64,000 bases of DNA, from contig CAZAEW010000003.1 in assembly GCA_964484065.1 (NCBI GenBank), positions 1 to 64,000 on the forward strand, read 5' to 3'. This document shows positions 25,238-33,965 of this stretch, piece after piece (position 1 is the first letter of the stretch; each line of letters opens with the position of its first letter). A program made the translations under genes and the position numbers. Source of the DNA: JAEVLT01 sp964484065. GTDB lineage: Bacteria; Bacillota; Bacilli; Bacillales; Cytobacillaceae. The notes beneath the pieces were generated by a model that worked only from the letters and a program-made list of their open reading frames with translations, had not been told where the DNA came from and searched no databases.

Positions 25238-26998
25238 ATGGACAAGAAGAAATGGATTATCCCTTATTTAGTACATTTTCGCGGATTATTTGCTTTGGCG
25301 ATTTTTCTTGGTACGTTAACCGTTCTGTTCAGTGGTGCCTTGATGTTTACATCCGGATATTTAATTACCAAAGCATCCACACGCCCTGAGTCAATATTGA
25401 TGGTTTATGTCCCAATCGTGGGGGTCCGGACATTTGGGATTGGCAGGGCCGTTCTAAGTTATGTTCAAAGGCTGACAGGCCATCAAATGGTCTTGAAAAT
25501 TCTCTCGGAGATGCGTGTCCGTTTGTATAGTCTCCTTGAACCGCAGGCTTTGTTTCTGAGGTCCCGCTTTTTAACAGGGGATCTTCTTGGTGTACTCGCT
25601 GATGATATTGAACATTTGCAGGATTTTTATTTAAAAACCATCTTTCCTTCATTAGTTTCTTTGGCAACGTATGCGGTGATCATTATTTGTGCTGGTGCTT
25701 TTTCCGTCCCATTTGCGATTCTCCTAGCTGTCATGATTGGAATTCTATTATTTGCAGCCCCATTTTTATCCTTACTTTATTCAAAAGTAAAAAATCAGCA
25801 ATTAAAAAAAGGAAGAAATCAGCTTTATCAGCAGTTTACAGACGCGATTTTAGGGATTAGTGACTGGATTTTCAGCGGCAGTCATCGTGGATTTATTGAA
25901 AAATACGAAAAAGACGAAGAGAAACTATTACAGATTGAAAAAAGCCAGCATCGGTTTATCAATTGGCGTGATTGTTTAAATCAGGGAGTGCTTGGAATAA
26001 TTGTTGTCATTGCCGTTTATTGGGCAAACCAGCAGGCTGCAAGTGAGGTTTTTGAGCCTACATTTATTGCGGCTGTCAGTCTTGCCATGCTGTCCCTTTT
26101 AGAGTCGTTTTTACCCCTTTCTGGAGCGATCAGTGATACTTCCAGCTACCGTGATTCTATTTTTCGCTTAAATCAGCTTCAACAAAGGGAGGATATATCT
26201 GATCAAAATGGAATGATCCCGTCCGATCCTGACGCTAATTCCGATCAGCCATCATTAGAAATTAGGAACTTAACCTACCATTATCGTTCTGAACCGCCCT
26301 TACTGGAAAATATCTCTCTGAAGTTTGGTCCGAATGAAAAAATTGCTATTATCGGACGCAGCGGTACGGGAAAATCAACTTTGCTAAAATTAATTCAAGG
26401 GGCGCTTGCGCCAATGGAAGGTGAAATCCTCCTTAATAAAGTAAATGTTCAAGAATTGGCTCAAGCAATTCCAAAATACATGTCAGTCCTAAATCAAAAA
26501 CCCTACTTGTTTAATACTACCGTTCTAAATAACATTCGCCTAGGCAATCCGAGCGCTTCTGATGAAGAAGTATATGAAGCTGCTAAACGGGTACAATTGC
26601 ATGAGATGATCATTCAATTACCAAATGGTTATGATACGAACATGCATGAAACGGGACAACGCTTCTCGGGAGGGGAAAGGCAGAGGATTGCGCTTGCCAG
26701 AGTGCTGTTACAAAAAAATCCAATTGTCATAATGGATGAACCGACAGTTGGTTTGGATCCACTTACGGAAAAGAAACTTCTTGCCGATATTTTTGAACTT
26801 TTCAGTGAGAAAATGATTATCTGGGTAACGCATCATTTGGCAGGTGTTGAAAAAATGGATCGGATCTTATTTCTTGATGAAGGAAAGATTGTCATGGAAG
26901 GGAGCCACAAAGAATTGTTACTAAGCAAGGATAGATACCGCCGTTTATATCAATTAGACCGGCCGTTTAAGCTGGAGATAGAAAACAGACTGCTTTAA
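25238..26998 (+). CDS. cydD: Second half-transporter of the cytochrome bd assembly exporter
   Basis: A 586-residue ABC half-transporter with a membrane domain of six helices followed by Walker A GRSGTGKST, signature SGGERQRIALARVL and Walker B IVMDEPTVGLD. It pairs with the preceding protein. The start codon at 25238 directly follows the cydC stop and has GGAGGAAC upstream. The operon terminator begins inside its last codons. Confidence 0.92.
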   Translation: MDKKKWIIPYLVHFRGLFALAIFLGTLTVLFSGALMFTSGYLITKASTRPESILMVYVPIVGVRTFGIGRAVLSYVQRLTGHQMVLKILSEMRVRLYSLLEPQALFLRSRFLTGDLLGVLADDIEHLQDFYLKTIFPSLVSLATYAVIIICAGAFSVPFAILLAVMIGILLFAAPFLSLLYSKVKNQQLKKGRNQLYQQFTDAILGISDWIFSGSHRGFIEKYEKDEEKLLQIEKSQHRFINWRDCLNQGVLGIIVVIAVYWANQQAASEVFEPTFIAAVSLAMLSLLESFLPLSGAISDTSSYRDSIFRLNQLQQREDISDQNGMIPSDPDANSDQPSLEIRNLTYHYRSEPPLLENISLKFGPNEKIAIIGRSGTGKSTLLKLIQGALAPMEGEILLNKVNVQELAQAIPKYMSVLNQKPYLFNTTVLNNIRLGNPSASDEEVYEAAKRVQLHEMIIQLPNGYDTNMHETGQRFSGGERQRIALARVLLQKNPIVIMDEPTVGLDPLTEKKLLADIFELFSEKMIIWVTHHLAGVEKMDRILFLDEGKIVMEGSHKELLLSKDRYRRLYQLDRPFKLEIENRLL

Positions 26999-27027
26999 TA
27001 ATCATTTTTGCAGTCTGTTCTTTTTTT
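26984..27027 (+). terminator. Terminator of the cydABCD operon
   Basis: AACAGACTGC pairs with GCAGTCTGTT across a 16-base loop and is followed by seven T; its 5' arm overlaps the cydD stop codon. Confidence 0.85.
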
Positions 27028-27104
27028 GTAATATAATAATTCTTTACGAATGGAGCGTGTAATGGGAAAATAATTTTGGATGTCTAAATAAAGGGGCTAT
27101 TGGT

Positions 27105-29279
27105 ATGAAACTAATCATTGCTGAAAAACCAGATCAAGGAGTTACATTAGCGTCGGTTTTTAAAAACAAAAAGCACCAGGGCTATATTCTCATCCATCCA
27201 AATGAAATTTTTCCGAAAGGGGCTTATGTCACTTGGGCGATCGGCCATTTGTGTCAGTTAGTGCCACCTGAAAAGTATGAACCGAAATGGAAAAAGTGGT
27301 CTATAGAAACATTGCCAATGATTCCGGAAAAATTTCAATATGAAGTAACAAAAGACAAAATCAAACAATTTAACATTATTCAAAATCTGGTAAAGGATCC
27401 TTCTGTTACCGAAATTATTCATGCCGGGGACGCCGGAAGAGAAGGAGAACTCATTATTCGCAATATTTTAAGATTGGCAGGCTGCCACAAACCAATGAGA
27501 AGATTATGGATTTCCTCATTGACTTCCAATGCGATCAGAGAAGGATTTAAAAAGCTGCTCTCGGAAAATGATACACGCAACCTCTATTATGAAGCATATA
27601 CGAGGGCTTGTGCTGATTGGATTGTAGGAATGAATGCTTCAAGATTATACAGTTTATTGCTGCAGCAAAAAGGATTTTCGGACGTTTTTTCAGTGGGGAG
27701 AGTGCAAACCCCTACATTAGCTTTAATTGTAAAAAGAGAAAGAGAGATTGAAAACTTTAAAGCAGAACCTTTTTGGGAGGTTTCAGCTGAATTTATGATG
27801 AATGGAAAAAAATATCGTGGGAAATGGCAGAAGGACCATGATACAAGAATCCATTCTAAAGAATTAGCTGAAAAAATTGCTGCTTTTTGCAAGGACAAGC
27901 CAGCAGAAATAAAAGAAGTGGTTTCGGAACGAAAAGAATTTTTACCGCCATTGCTGTACAATTTATCTGCCCTTCAAGCTGATGCCAACAGACGCTTTAA
28001 ATTCTCTCCTAAAAAAACACTCGATGTCCTTCAAAAACTTTACCAAAAAGGGAATGTATCGTATCCGCGTTCAGACTCCCGATATATTACGAAAGAAGAG
28101 GCAAATGCCTTTCCTGAAATTTTAAGAAAACTGGAGTCAATCGTGGAATTTCAGAACTATTTTCCGCTGCCCGTTTCCGCAATATCTGAAAACAAAAGAT
28201 ATGTGAACGAAAAGAAAGTGACGGACCACTATGCCATTATTCCAACGGAACAAATCCCAAATCCAGTCAAGTTAAGTGCAGATGAACGAAAAATATATGA
28301 TTTAGTTGTAACGAGTTTAATTGCGGCCCACTACAACAAAGCAATCACTGAATACACCACCGTCACAACCTTAGTTGACGGACGTGCTGAATTTGTTTCG
28401 AAAGGGAAAGTTCAAATTGAGGAAGGCTGGAGAAAAGTCATTCAGTCAAAGGAAAATGATAATGAGCCTGCATTGCCATTGCTAGAGAAAAATGAAGCTG
28501 GCATAACCAAGAAGGCAGAGGTAAAAGAGTCCCAGACACAGCCTCCAAAGCGTTATACGGAAGGTCAGCTCATCACCTTAATGAAATCAGCCGGAAAACA
28601 CATCGAAGATAAAGAACTTGAGAAAGTTCTCGCAAAAACGGAGGGCCTCGGTACAGAAGCAACAAGGGCCGGTATTATTACAATGCTCAAAGACAGGAAA
28701 TATATTGAAGTAAACAAGAATCTAGTATTTGCAACGGCTAAAGCAAAAATATTGATCGATTCGATTGGACCGCAAATCCTTTCGTCTCCTGAAATGACCG
28801 CAAAATGGGAACAACGTTTAAAAGAAATTTCAGAGGGGACAGCTTCACCCAAACATTTCATTGAAGCAACTAATAACATGATTGATCATCTCATATCAGC
28901 TACGATCGGTCAGGCTGCAGAATGGGTATTTTCAGAAGAAGATTGCGAGTCATTTTTACCGGGTAAAAAGAGCACAAAGAGAACAATAAAATTGGGTCCT
29001 TGTAAAAAATGTGACGGCTACTTAATTGATAAAGGAAATTTTTATGGATGCAGCAATTTTCATAAGAATCACTGCGATTTTACGATTTCAAAAAAAATCC
29101 TTGGGAAAGCCATATCACAAAAGAATCTTAAAAAACTATTAGCTGAGGGGAAAACGGAAATCATTGAAGGCTTTACGAATAAAGATAAAACCTTTAATGC
29201 TGTTTTGACATGGGATGATCAAGAAAAGAAAATAAGGTTTTTGTTCGTAAATGATAAAAAAGCAGAACATTTGCTTTAG
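27105..29279 (+). CDS. topB: DNA topoisomerase III (type IA)
   Basis: A 724-residue type IA topoisomerase that decatenates DNA. The N-terminal Toprim domain shows AEKP at 6-9 and DAGREGELI near 108-116. The active-site tyrosine lies in NVSYPRSDSRYIT near residue 318, and FSVGRVQTPTLAL is another family block. A C-terminal domain after about 625 has Cys pairs (CKKCDGYLI ... CSNFHKNHC) that look like a zinc element. ATG at 27105 has AAAGGGG upstream. It is monocistronic between cyd and mntR. Confidence 0.95.
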   Translation: MKLIIAEKPDQGVTLASVFKNKKHQGYILIHPNEIFPKGAYVTWAIGHLCQLVPPEKYEPKWKKWSIETLPMIPEKFQYEVTKDKIKQFNIIQNLVKDPSVTEIIHAGDAGREGELIIRNILRLAGCHKPMRRLWISSLTSNAIREGFKKLLSENDTRNLYYEAYTRACADWIVGMNASRLYSLLLQQKGFSDVFSVGRVQTPTLALIVKREREIENFKAEPFWEVSAEFMMNGKKYRGKWQKDHDTRIHSKELAEKIAAFCKDKPAEIKEVVSERKEFLPPLLYNLSALQADANRRFKFSPKKTLDVLQKLYQKGNVSYPRSDSRYITKEEANAFPEILRKLESIVEFQNYFPLPVSAISENKRYVNEKKVTDHYAIIPTEQIPNPVKLSADERKIYDLVVTSLIAAHYNKAITEYTTVTTLVDGRAEFVSKGKVQIEEGWRKVIQSKENDNEPALPLLEKNEAGITKKAEVKESQTQPPKRYTEGQLITLMKSAGKHIEDKELEKVLAKTEGLGTEATRAGIITMLKDRKYIEVNKNLVFATAKAKILIDSIGPQILSSPEMTAKWEQRLKEISEGTASPKHFIEATNNMIDHLISATIGQAAEWVFSEEDCESFLPGKKSTKRTIKLGPCKKCDGYLIDKGNFYGCSNFHKNHCDFTISKKILGKAISQKNLKKLLAEGKTEIIEGFTNKDKTFNAVLTWDDQEKKIRFLFVNDKKAEHLL

Positions 29280-29285
29280 CAGCAA

Positions 29286-29345
29286 ATGAAAAACGGACAA
29301 AATAAAATAAATTTAATGAGATATCACCTTGTCTGTGTTTTTCAT
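29286..29345 (+). terminator. Long imperfect inverted repeat between topB and mntR
   Basis: ATGAAAAAC-GGACAA (from 29286) is complementary to TTGTCTGTGTTTTTCAT (to 29345) with a two-base bulge and a loop of about 28 bases. It may terminate topB transcription, although the final T-tract lies inside the stem rather than after it. Confidence 0.35.
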
Positions 29346-29393
29346 CTATAGTAAACTTTTAATGGTTATTATTCGTAATGGAGGGTTTTTGGG

Positions 29394-29816
29394 ATGCCAA
29401 CACCAAGCATGGAAGATTATATAGAACAAATTTATATTTTAATCGAAGAAAAAGGATATGCGAGAGTATCAGATATCGCAGAGGCATTATCCGTGCATCC
29501 CTCCTCAGTAACAAAGATGGTTCAAAAGCTTGATAAAGATGAATATTTAATTTATGAAAAATACAGGGGTCTTGTTTTGACAGCGAAGGGTAAGAAAATT
29601 GGCAAGCGGCTTGTTTACCGCCATGAACTGCTGGAACAGCTTCTTAAAGTTATTGGAGTGAAAGAGGAAAATATCTACCATGATGTTGAAGGGATCGAAC
29701 ATCATTTAAGCTGGGATTCGATCGACCGCATTGGTGATCTTATTCAATTTTTTGAGGAAGACGCGAAACGAGTCGAAGCCTTAAAGGAAATACAAAAGCA
29801 AAATGAAGAACATTAA
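29394..29816 (+). CDS. mntR: Manganese-dependent transcriptional regulator MntR
   Basis: A 140-residue DtxR-family repressor of manganese uptake genes. All six metal ligands known from B. subtilis MntR occur at identical positions: D8, E11, H77, E99, E102 and H103. The N-terminal winged helix (residues 1-70) and dimerisation domain are complete. ATG at 29394 has GGAGG nine bases upstream. No Mn transporter gene is next to it, so its targets lie elsewhere. Confidence 0.96.
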   Translation: MPTPSMEDYIEQIYILIEEKGYARVSDIAEALSVHPSSVTKMVQKLDKDEYLIYEKYRGLVLTAKGKKIGKRLVYRHELLEQLLKVIGVKEENIYHDVEGIEHHLSWDSIDRIGDLIQFFEEDAKRVEALKEIQKQNEEH

Positions 29817-29824
29817 TTTAAATG

Positions 29825-29856
29825 AAAAGAGGATGACGGACGTCATCCTCTTTTAA
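29825..29856. terminator. Terminator downstream of mntR
   Basis: AAAAGAGGATGAC-GGAC-GTCATCCTCTTTT, a perfect 13-bp stem with A/T flanks; could also serve the leftward metA. Confidence 0.88.
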
Positions 29857-29929
29857 ATGAAGAAGGAAATAACCTATTCTGGAAAATCCTTCAATTTCAA
29901 AAAGTGAATTCTATGGTACTGCGATTCTT

Positions 29930-30838
29930 TCATCTCCATGCATAAGGTGTTTCTTGATATACATAGTAATTCAGCCAGTTTGAGAATAAGAGATGACCGT
30001 GCGAGCGCCAGCGATTAATTGGAGGCTGGACCGGATCATTATTTGGAAAGTAGTTTTCTGGTATATGAATGGCTAATCCTTTATCCAGATCACGGGCGTA
30101 TTCTTGTGCAAGTGTATCAGAATCATATTCCAAGTGTCCGGTAATCATCACGTGCTTACGGTCAAGGGATGAAATAAGCAAGGCTCCTGCTTCCTCTGAT
30201 GCGGCCAAAAGTTTTAAATTTTTATGCTTTTTAATTTCCTCGATCGAAATATCTGTATATCTCGAATGAGGGGCGAAGAACTCATCATCAAAACCTCGTA
30301 AAAGAAGGTCATTTTGATCAAAAATTCGATGAGGATAAATGCCTGAGCATTTTTGTTCTAATTCATATTTACCGATTCCATAATGATAATAAAGAGCAGC
30401 TTGTGATCCCCAGCAAATATGGAGTGTGGAAGTGACATTTTCCTTCGTCCAATCCATAATTTCTGTTAATTCTTCCCAATATTTTACCTGCTCAAACTCT
30501 AGCAGTTCCACGGGTGCCCCTGTGATGATCATTCCGTCAAACTTTTGTGTTTTGACGTGATCAAAGTCGGTATAAAATTGTTCTAAATGCTGCTTACTAG
30601 TATGAGTAGATTCATAGGATATGGTTTTTAAAAAATTAACATTTACTTGCAGGGGTGAATTCCCTAAAAGTCTTAAAAGCTGGGTTTCTGCTTTTTCTTT
30701 TTCTGGCATTAAATTTAAGATTAGTATATTTAAAGGTCTGATATCCTGGCTGGTGGCGCGATCATCATCCATGATAAATATATTTTCTTTTTCCAGAGTT
30801 TCTCTTGCAGGCAGAAGCTTTGGTATGTTGATAGGCAA
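29930..30838 (-). CDS. metA: Homoserine O-acetyltransferase, MetA family
   Basis: Activates homoserine in methionine synthesis. The 302-residue protein has the catalytic residues of the MetA fold at the standard positions: C142 (HICWGSQA), H235 and E237 (TGHLEYDS). Residue 111 is Glu (GAPVELL); published work on Bacillus cereus MetA links Glu111 to acetyl-CoA use and Gly to succinyl-CoA, so an acetyltransferase is predicted. The start is TTG at 30838 with AAAGGGG eight bases upstream. No SAM riboswitch was recognised in the short leader, which has a TATAAT about 40 bases upstream of the start. Confidence 0.93.
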   Translation of the reverse strand: MPINIPKLLPARETLEKENIFIMDDDRATSQDIRPLNILILNLMPEKEKAETQLLRLLGNSPLQVNVNFLKTISYESTHTSKQHLEQFYTDFDHVKTQKFDGMIITGAPVELLEFEQVKYWEELTEIMDWTKENVTSTLHICWGSQAALYYHYGIGKYELEQKCSGIYPHRIFDQNDLLLRGFDDEFFAPHSRYTDISIEEIKKHKNLKLLAASEEAGALLISSLDRKHVMITGHLEYDSDTLAQEYARDLDKGLAIHIPENYFPNNDPVQPPINRWRSHGHLLFSNWLNYYVYQETPYAWR

Positions 30839-30997
30839 GTGATCATCCCCTTTGTTTGAAAATTCAATATTACCATTATAATCATTTTATCACGAACAGA
30901 AAAGAAAATTTTACAAAAGTAATTTTAGAAATAGATACTCAGTTTGGTACAATAAAAAAAGATGTTCAAGTTCTTTTTCAGAAGAGAGGGATATTTA

Positions 30998-32686
30998 ATG
31001 GCAATGGAGATAAAGGTAAAATCGGACATTGAGATTGCTCAAAATGCTGAAATGAAGCCGATTGTTCAAATAGCTGAAAAACTGGGTCTCACAAACGACG
31101 ATCTTGAGCTTTATGGAAAATATAAAGCGAAACTGTCTCATGAAGCCTTATTAAAATTAGAAACAAAAACCAGCGGTAAAATCATTCTTGTTACGTCTAT
31201 TAATCCTACACCTGCCGGTGAGGGAAAATCAACAGTAACAGTCGGACTTGGTGATGCTCTTCAACAACTTGGTAAAAAAGCAATGATTGCCATGCGCGAA
31301 CCTTCATTAGGACCAACAATGGGAATAAAAGGAGGCGCAACGGGCGGAGGGCATTCTCAGGTGATGCCAATGGAAGATATCAATTTGCATTTTACCGGTG
31401 ATTTTCACGCGATTACCACAGCGAACAACGCTCTCGCAGCGCTGATTGATAATCATCTTCAGCAAGGAAATCATCTTCGCATCGATCAGCGGAGAATAGT
31501 CTGGAAAAGGGCTCTCGATTTAAATGACCGTGCATTACGAAAAATTATTATTGGCCTTGGCGGACCGCTGCAAGGTGTCCCAAGAGAAGATGGCTTTGAC
31601 ATTACAGTGGCCTCAGAAATTATGGCCGTTTTGTGCCTTGCTTCCGATTTGAATGATTTAAAGCTAAGATTGTCAAGAATGGTCATTGCCTATAATGATC
31701 AAAAGGAGCCTGTAACAGTCGGGGATTTGGGTGTGCAAGGAGCGCTTGCTTTACTTCTAAAGGATGCAGTTAAACCTAATCTTGTTCAAACAATAGAACA
31801 TACCCCTGCTTTGGTACACGGAGGTCCTTTTGCGAATATTGCTCATGGCTGCAACAGTGTCATTGCGACAAAGGCAGCATCAAAATTGGCGGATTATGTC
31901 ATCACCGAAGCGGGATTTGGAGCAGACCTTGGTGCAGAAAAGTTTTTAAATATTAAATCCAGGAGTGCCGGGATAAAACCTGAGGCTGTGGTCATCGTTG
32001 CGACAATTCGGGCACTAAAAATGCATGGGGGCGCATCCAAGCAAGAACTGGCAAACGAAAATATTGCCGCATTAAAGCGGGGATTTGCCAATTTGCAAAA
32101 ACATATTGAAACGATTAGAGGTTTTGGGCTGCCGATCGTGGTAGCAATAAATAAATTTATTACTGACACCAATCTAGAGATGCAAACCATGCTTGACTTG
32201 TGCAGGAGGGAAAAGGTTCCCGCTGCCTTAACGGAAGTGTGGGAAAAAGGCGGAAAAGGCGGAATCGAACTGGCTGAAACATTGTTAAGGATTATCGAGA
32301 CGGAAGAAAATTGTTTTCAGCCTTTATATGATTTATCTGATTCGATCGAACAAAAAGTGAATAAAATCGTTCAAAAGGTATACGGAGGAAAATTTGCTGA
32401 TTTTTCTCCAAAAGCAAGAAAACAAATCGCCGCCTTTGAGAAATTTGGCTGGTCTGATTTACCGATCTGCATGGCAAAAACCCAATATTCCCTTTCAGAT
32501 GACCCGGTGAATTTAGGCAGACCTGCTGATTTTACAGTTACCATTCGAGAGCTGAAACCATCGATCGGAGCCGGCTTTATTGTGGCATTAACAGGGGATG
32601 TAATGACGATGCCGGGATTGCCGAAGGTACCTGCAGCCATGAAAATGGATGTGGATGAAAAAGGAAAGGCCTTTGGCCTTTTTTAA
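30998..32686 (+). CDS. fhs: Formate-tetrahydrofolate ligase
   Basis: A 562-residue ATP-dependent enzyme making 10-formyl-THF from formate, supplying one-carbon units. The nucleotide-binding loop TPAGEGKSTVTVGL at about 70-83 and EPSLGPTMGIKGGATGGG near 103-120 are characteristic; length is standard. ATG at 30998 is preceded by GAGAGGGA, and the in-frame ATG 36 bases earlier lacks a ribosome binding site. Expected companions of acetogenic or purine-degrading pathways are not in the window. Confidence 0.96.
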   Translation: MAMEIKVKSDIEIAQNAEMKPIVQIAEKLGLTNDDLELYGKYKAKLSHEALLKLETKTSGKIILVTSINPTPAGEGKSTVTVGLGDALQQLGKKAMIAMREPSLGPTMGIKGGATGGGHSQVMPMEDINLHFTGDFHAITTANNALAALIDNHLQQGNHLRIDQRRIVWKRALDLNDRALRKIIIGLGGPLQGVPREDGFDITVASEIMAVLCLASDLNDLKLRLSRMVIAYNDQKEPVTVGDLGVQGALALLLKDAVKPNLVQTIEHTPALVHGGPFANIAHGCNSVIATKAASKLADYVITEAGFGADLGAEKFLNIKSRSAGIKPEAVVIVATIRALKMHGGASKQELANENIAALKRGFANLQKHIETIRGFGLPIVVAINKFITDTNLEMQTMLDLCRREKVPAALTEVWEKGGKGGIELAETLLRIIETEENCFQPLYDLSDSIEQKVNKIVQKVYGGKFADFSPKARKQIAAFEKFGWSDLPICMAKTQYSLSDDPVNLGRPADFTVTIRELKPSIGAGFIVALTGDVMTMPGLPKVPAAMKMDVDEKGKAFGLF

Positions 32687-32699
32687 GCGTGGTGAGTGC

Positions 32700-33215
32700 A
32701 TGTTTGATCCGACCGCATTTGAAAATATGAAAGTTGTTCTTGAAGGTGCACTGTATGATTTGGATTTGAATGGTGAAATCATCATTTTTGATCGTAATGA
32801 TTTCATTAATATGGCAAAGCTTTCAAGAAAATACGAGATTTGCTTCTCGCTTGCTGAAAAAACAAAAAATATTTCTGCCAAATTAGTACTTGAAGCAGGC
32901 TTGGCAAATTTAGCAGCTGAGCTGCTGCCGGGACTGCCGGAAAATCAAGCTGGCTGCTTGATTTATTTACAATTTTACTTTGAACATCCGAAAAAAATCA
33001 TTAACTATGAAAAAATCGAGAAATCACTGTTAGATATTTGGGGAACGAACAGGAAAATGACCCATTTGGTTTCTTTTTACCCCCTTCAAAAAGAAAAAAA
33101 AATGCACAGTGAAGTGAAAATCGAATTTGATCGGCTAATTCACGAGAATCAAATTGACGATTTAGTGGAAATGATCGATTCGATGATTACAACTTTATAT
33201 CGTTTACAAGAATAA
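32700..33215 (+). CDS. Hypothetical protein, 171 residues
   Basis: Begins at ATG 32700, fourteen bases after the fhs stop, with GGTGAG upstream. The product is soluble with mixed helices and strands (VVLEGALYDLDLNGEIIIFDRND early, a helical C-terminal half). Nothing catalytic is visible and I do not recognise a family by sequence. The closeness to fhs suggests cotranscription; the next gene encodes an HD-domain hydrolase about 100 bases on. Confidence 0.7.
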   Translation: MFDPTAFENMKVVLEGALYDLDLNGEIIIFDRNDFINMAKLSRKYEICFSLAEKTKNISAKLVLEAGLANLAAELLPGLPENQAGCLIYLQFYFEHPKKIINYEKIEKSLLDIWGTNRKMTHLVSFYPLQKEKKMHSEVKIEFDRLIHENQIDDLVEMIDSMITTLYRLQE

Positions 33216-33317
33216 CTAGAATATTTCCGCGGACTATTGAATTCCGTGGATTTTTTCTTTTACGTTTTAAGCTTGATTTCATGCTAAAATATCAAGGTTA
33301 AGGCAGGTGTTTAGATA

Positions 33318-33965
33318 ATGAAACTTAAACTCATTCAACAGGCTGAAGCATTTGTAAAAAATCAGTTGGGTAATGATGCAACCGGCCATGATTGGTATCA
33401 TGTGGACAGGGTTCGAAGGAATGCCCTTGAGATTTGTACACAAGAAAGGAATGGAGACGCATTTATTATAGAAATGGCTGCGCTTCTCCATGATATATCA
33501 GATGAAAAATTGAATGAATCTGCTGAAAAAGGCAGAGATAAGCTGGATTCATTTCTAGTGTCGATGCATTTATCAATGGATCAAACCGCCCGTATTAAAG
33601 AGATCATTGAAACCATCTCGTATAGAGGGGGCAAAGAGACTGAACTTACTTCTCCTGAAGCAGAAATTGTTCAAGATGCAGACAGGCTCGATGCCATCGG
33701 GGCAATTGGGATTGCCAGAGCATTTGCATACGGAGGAAAAAAGGGACAGCCCATTTTTGATCCGGAGATAAAGGTAAGAGATGAAATGAGCGTTGAAGAA
33801 TATCGAAACGGGAAATCAACGAGCATCCATCATTTCTATGAGAAATTGTTAAAATTAAAAGATAGAATGAATACCAAAACGGCAAAAATAATGGCTGAAA
33901 ACCGCCACAAAATAATGGAATCCTATTTAGAAGAATTTTATAAAGAATGGAATGGACAAGAATGA
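33318..33965 (+). CDS. ypgQ: HD-domain phosphohydrolase (YpgQ-like)
   Basis: A 215-residue HD-superfamily hydrolase. Metal-binding residues appear as HDWYHVDRV (H27-D28 region), LLHDISD and DADRLDAIGAIGIARAF, the last block being typical of YpgQ, for which B. subtilis work reports a pyrophosphohydrolase active on nucleoside triphosphates. ATG at 33318 is preceded by AAGGCAGG. Its stop codon overlaps the start of the ABC-F gene (ATGA), so the two are translationally coupled. Confidence 0.9.
   Translation: MKLKLIQQAEAFVKNQLGNDATGHDWYHVDRVRRNALEICTQERNGDAFIIEMAALLHDISDEKLNESAEKGRDKLDSFLVSMHLSMDQTARIKEIIETISYRGGKETELTSPEAEIVQDADRLDAIGAIGIARAFAYGGKKGQPIFDPEIKVRDEMSVEEYRNGKSTSIHHFYEKLLKLKDRMNTKTAKIMAENRHKIMESYLEEFYKEWNGQE

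Noticed and set aside
30839..30961. SAM or T-box riboswitch before metA
   Set aside because: The divergent region is only about 120 bases, AT-rich, and lacks the conserved S-box or T-box motifs.
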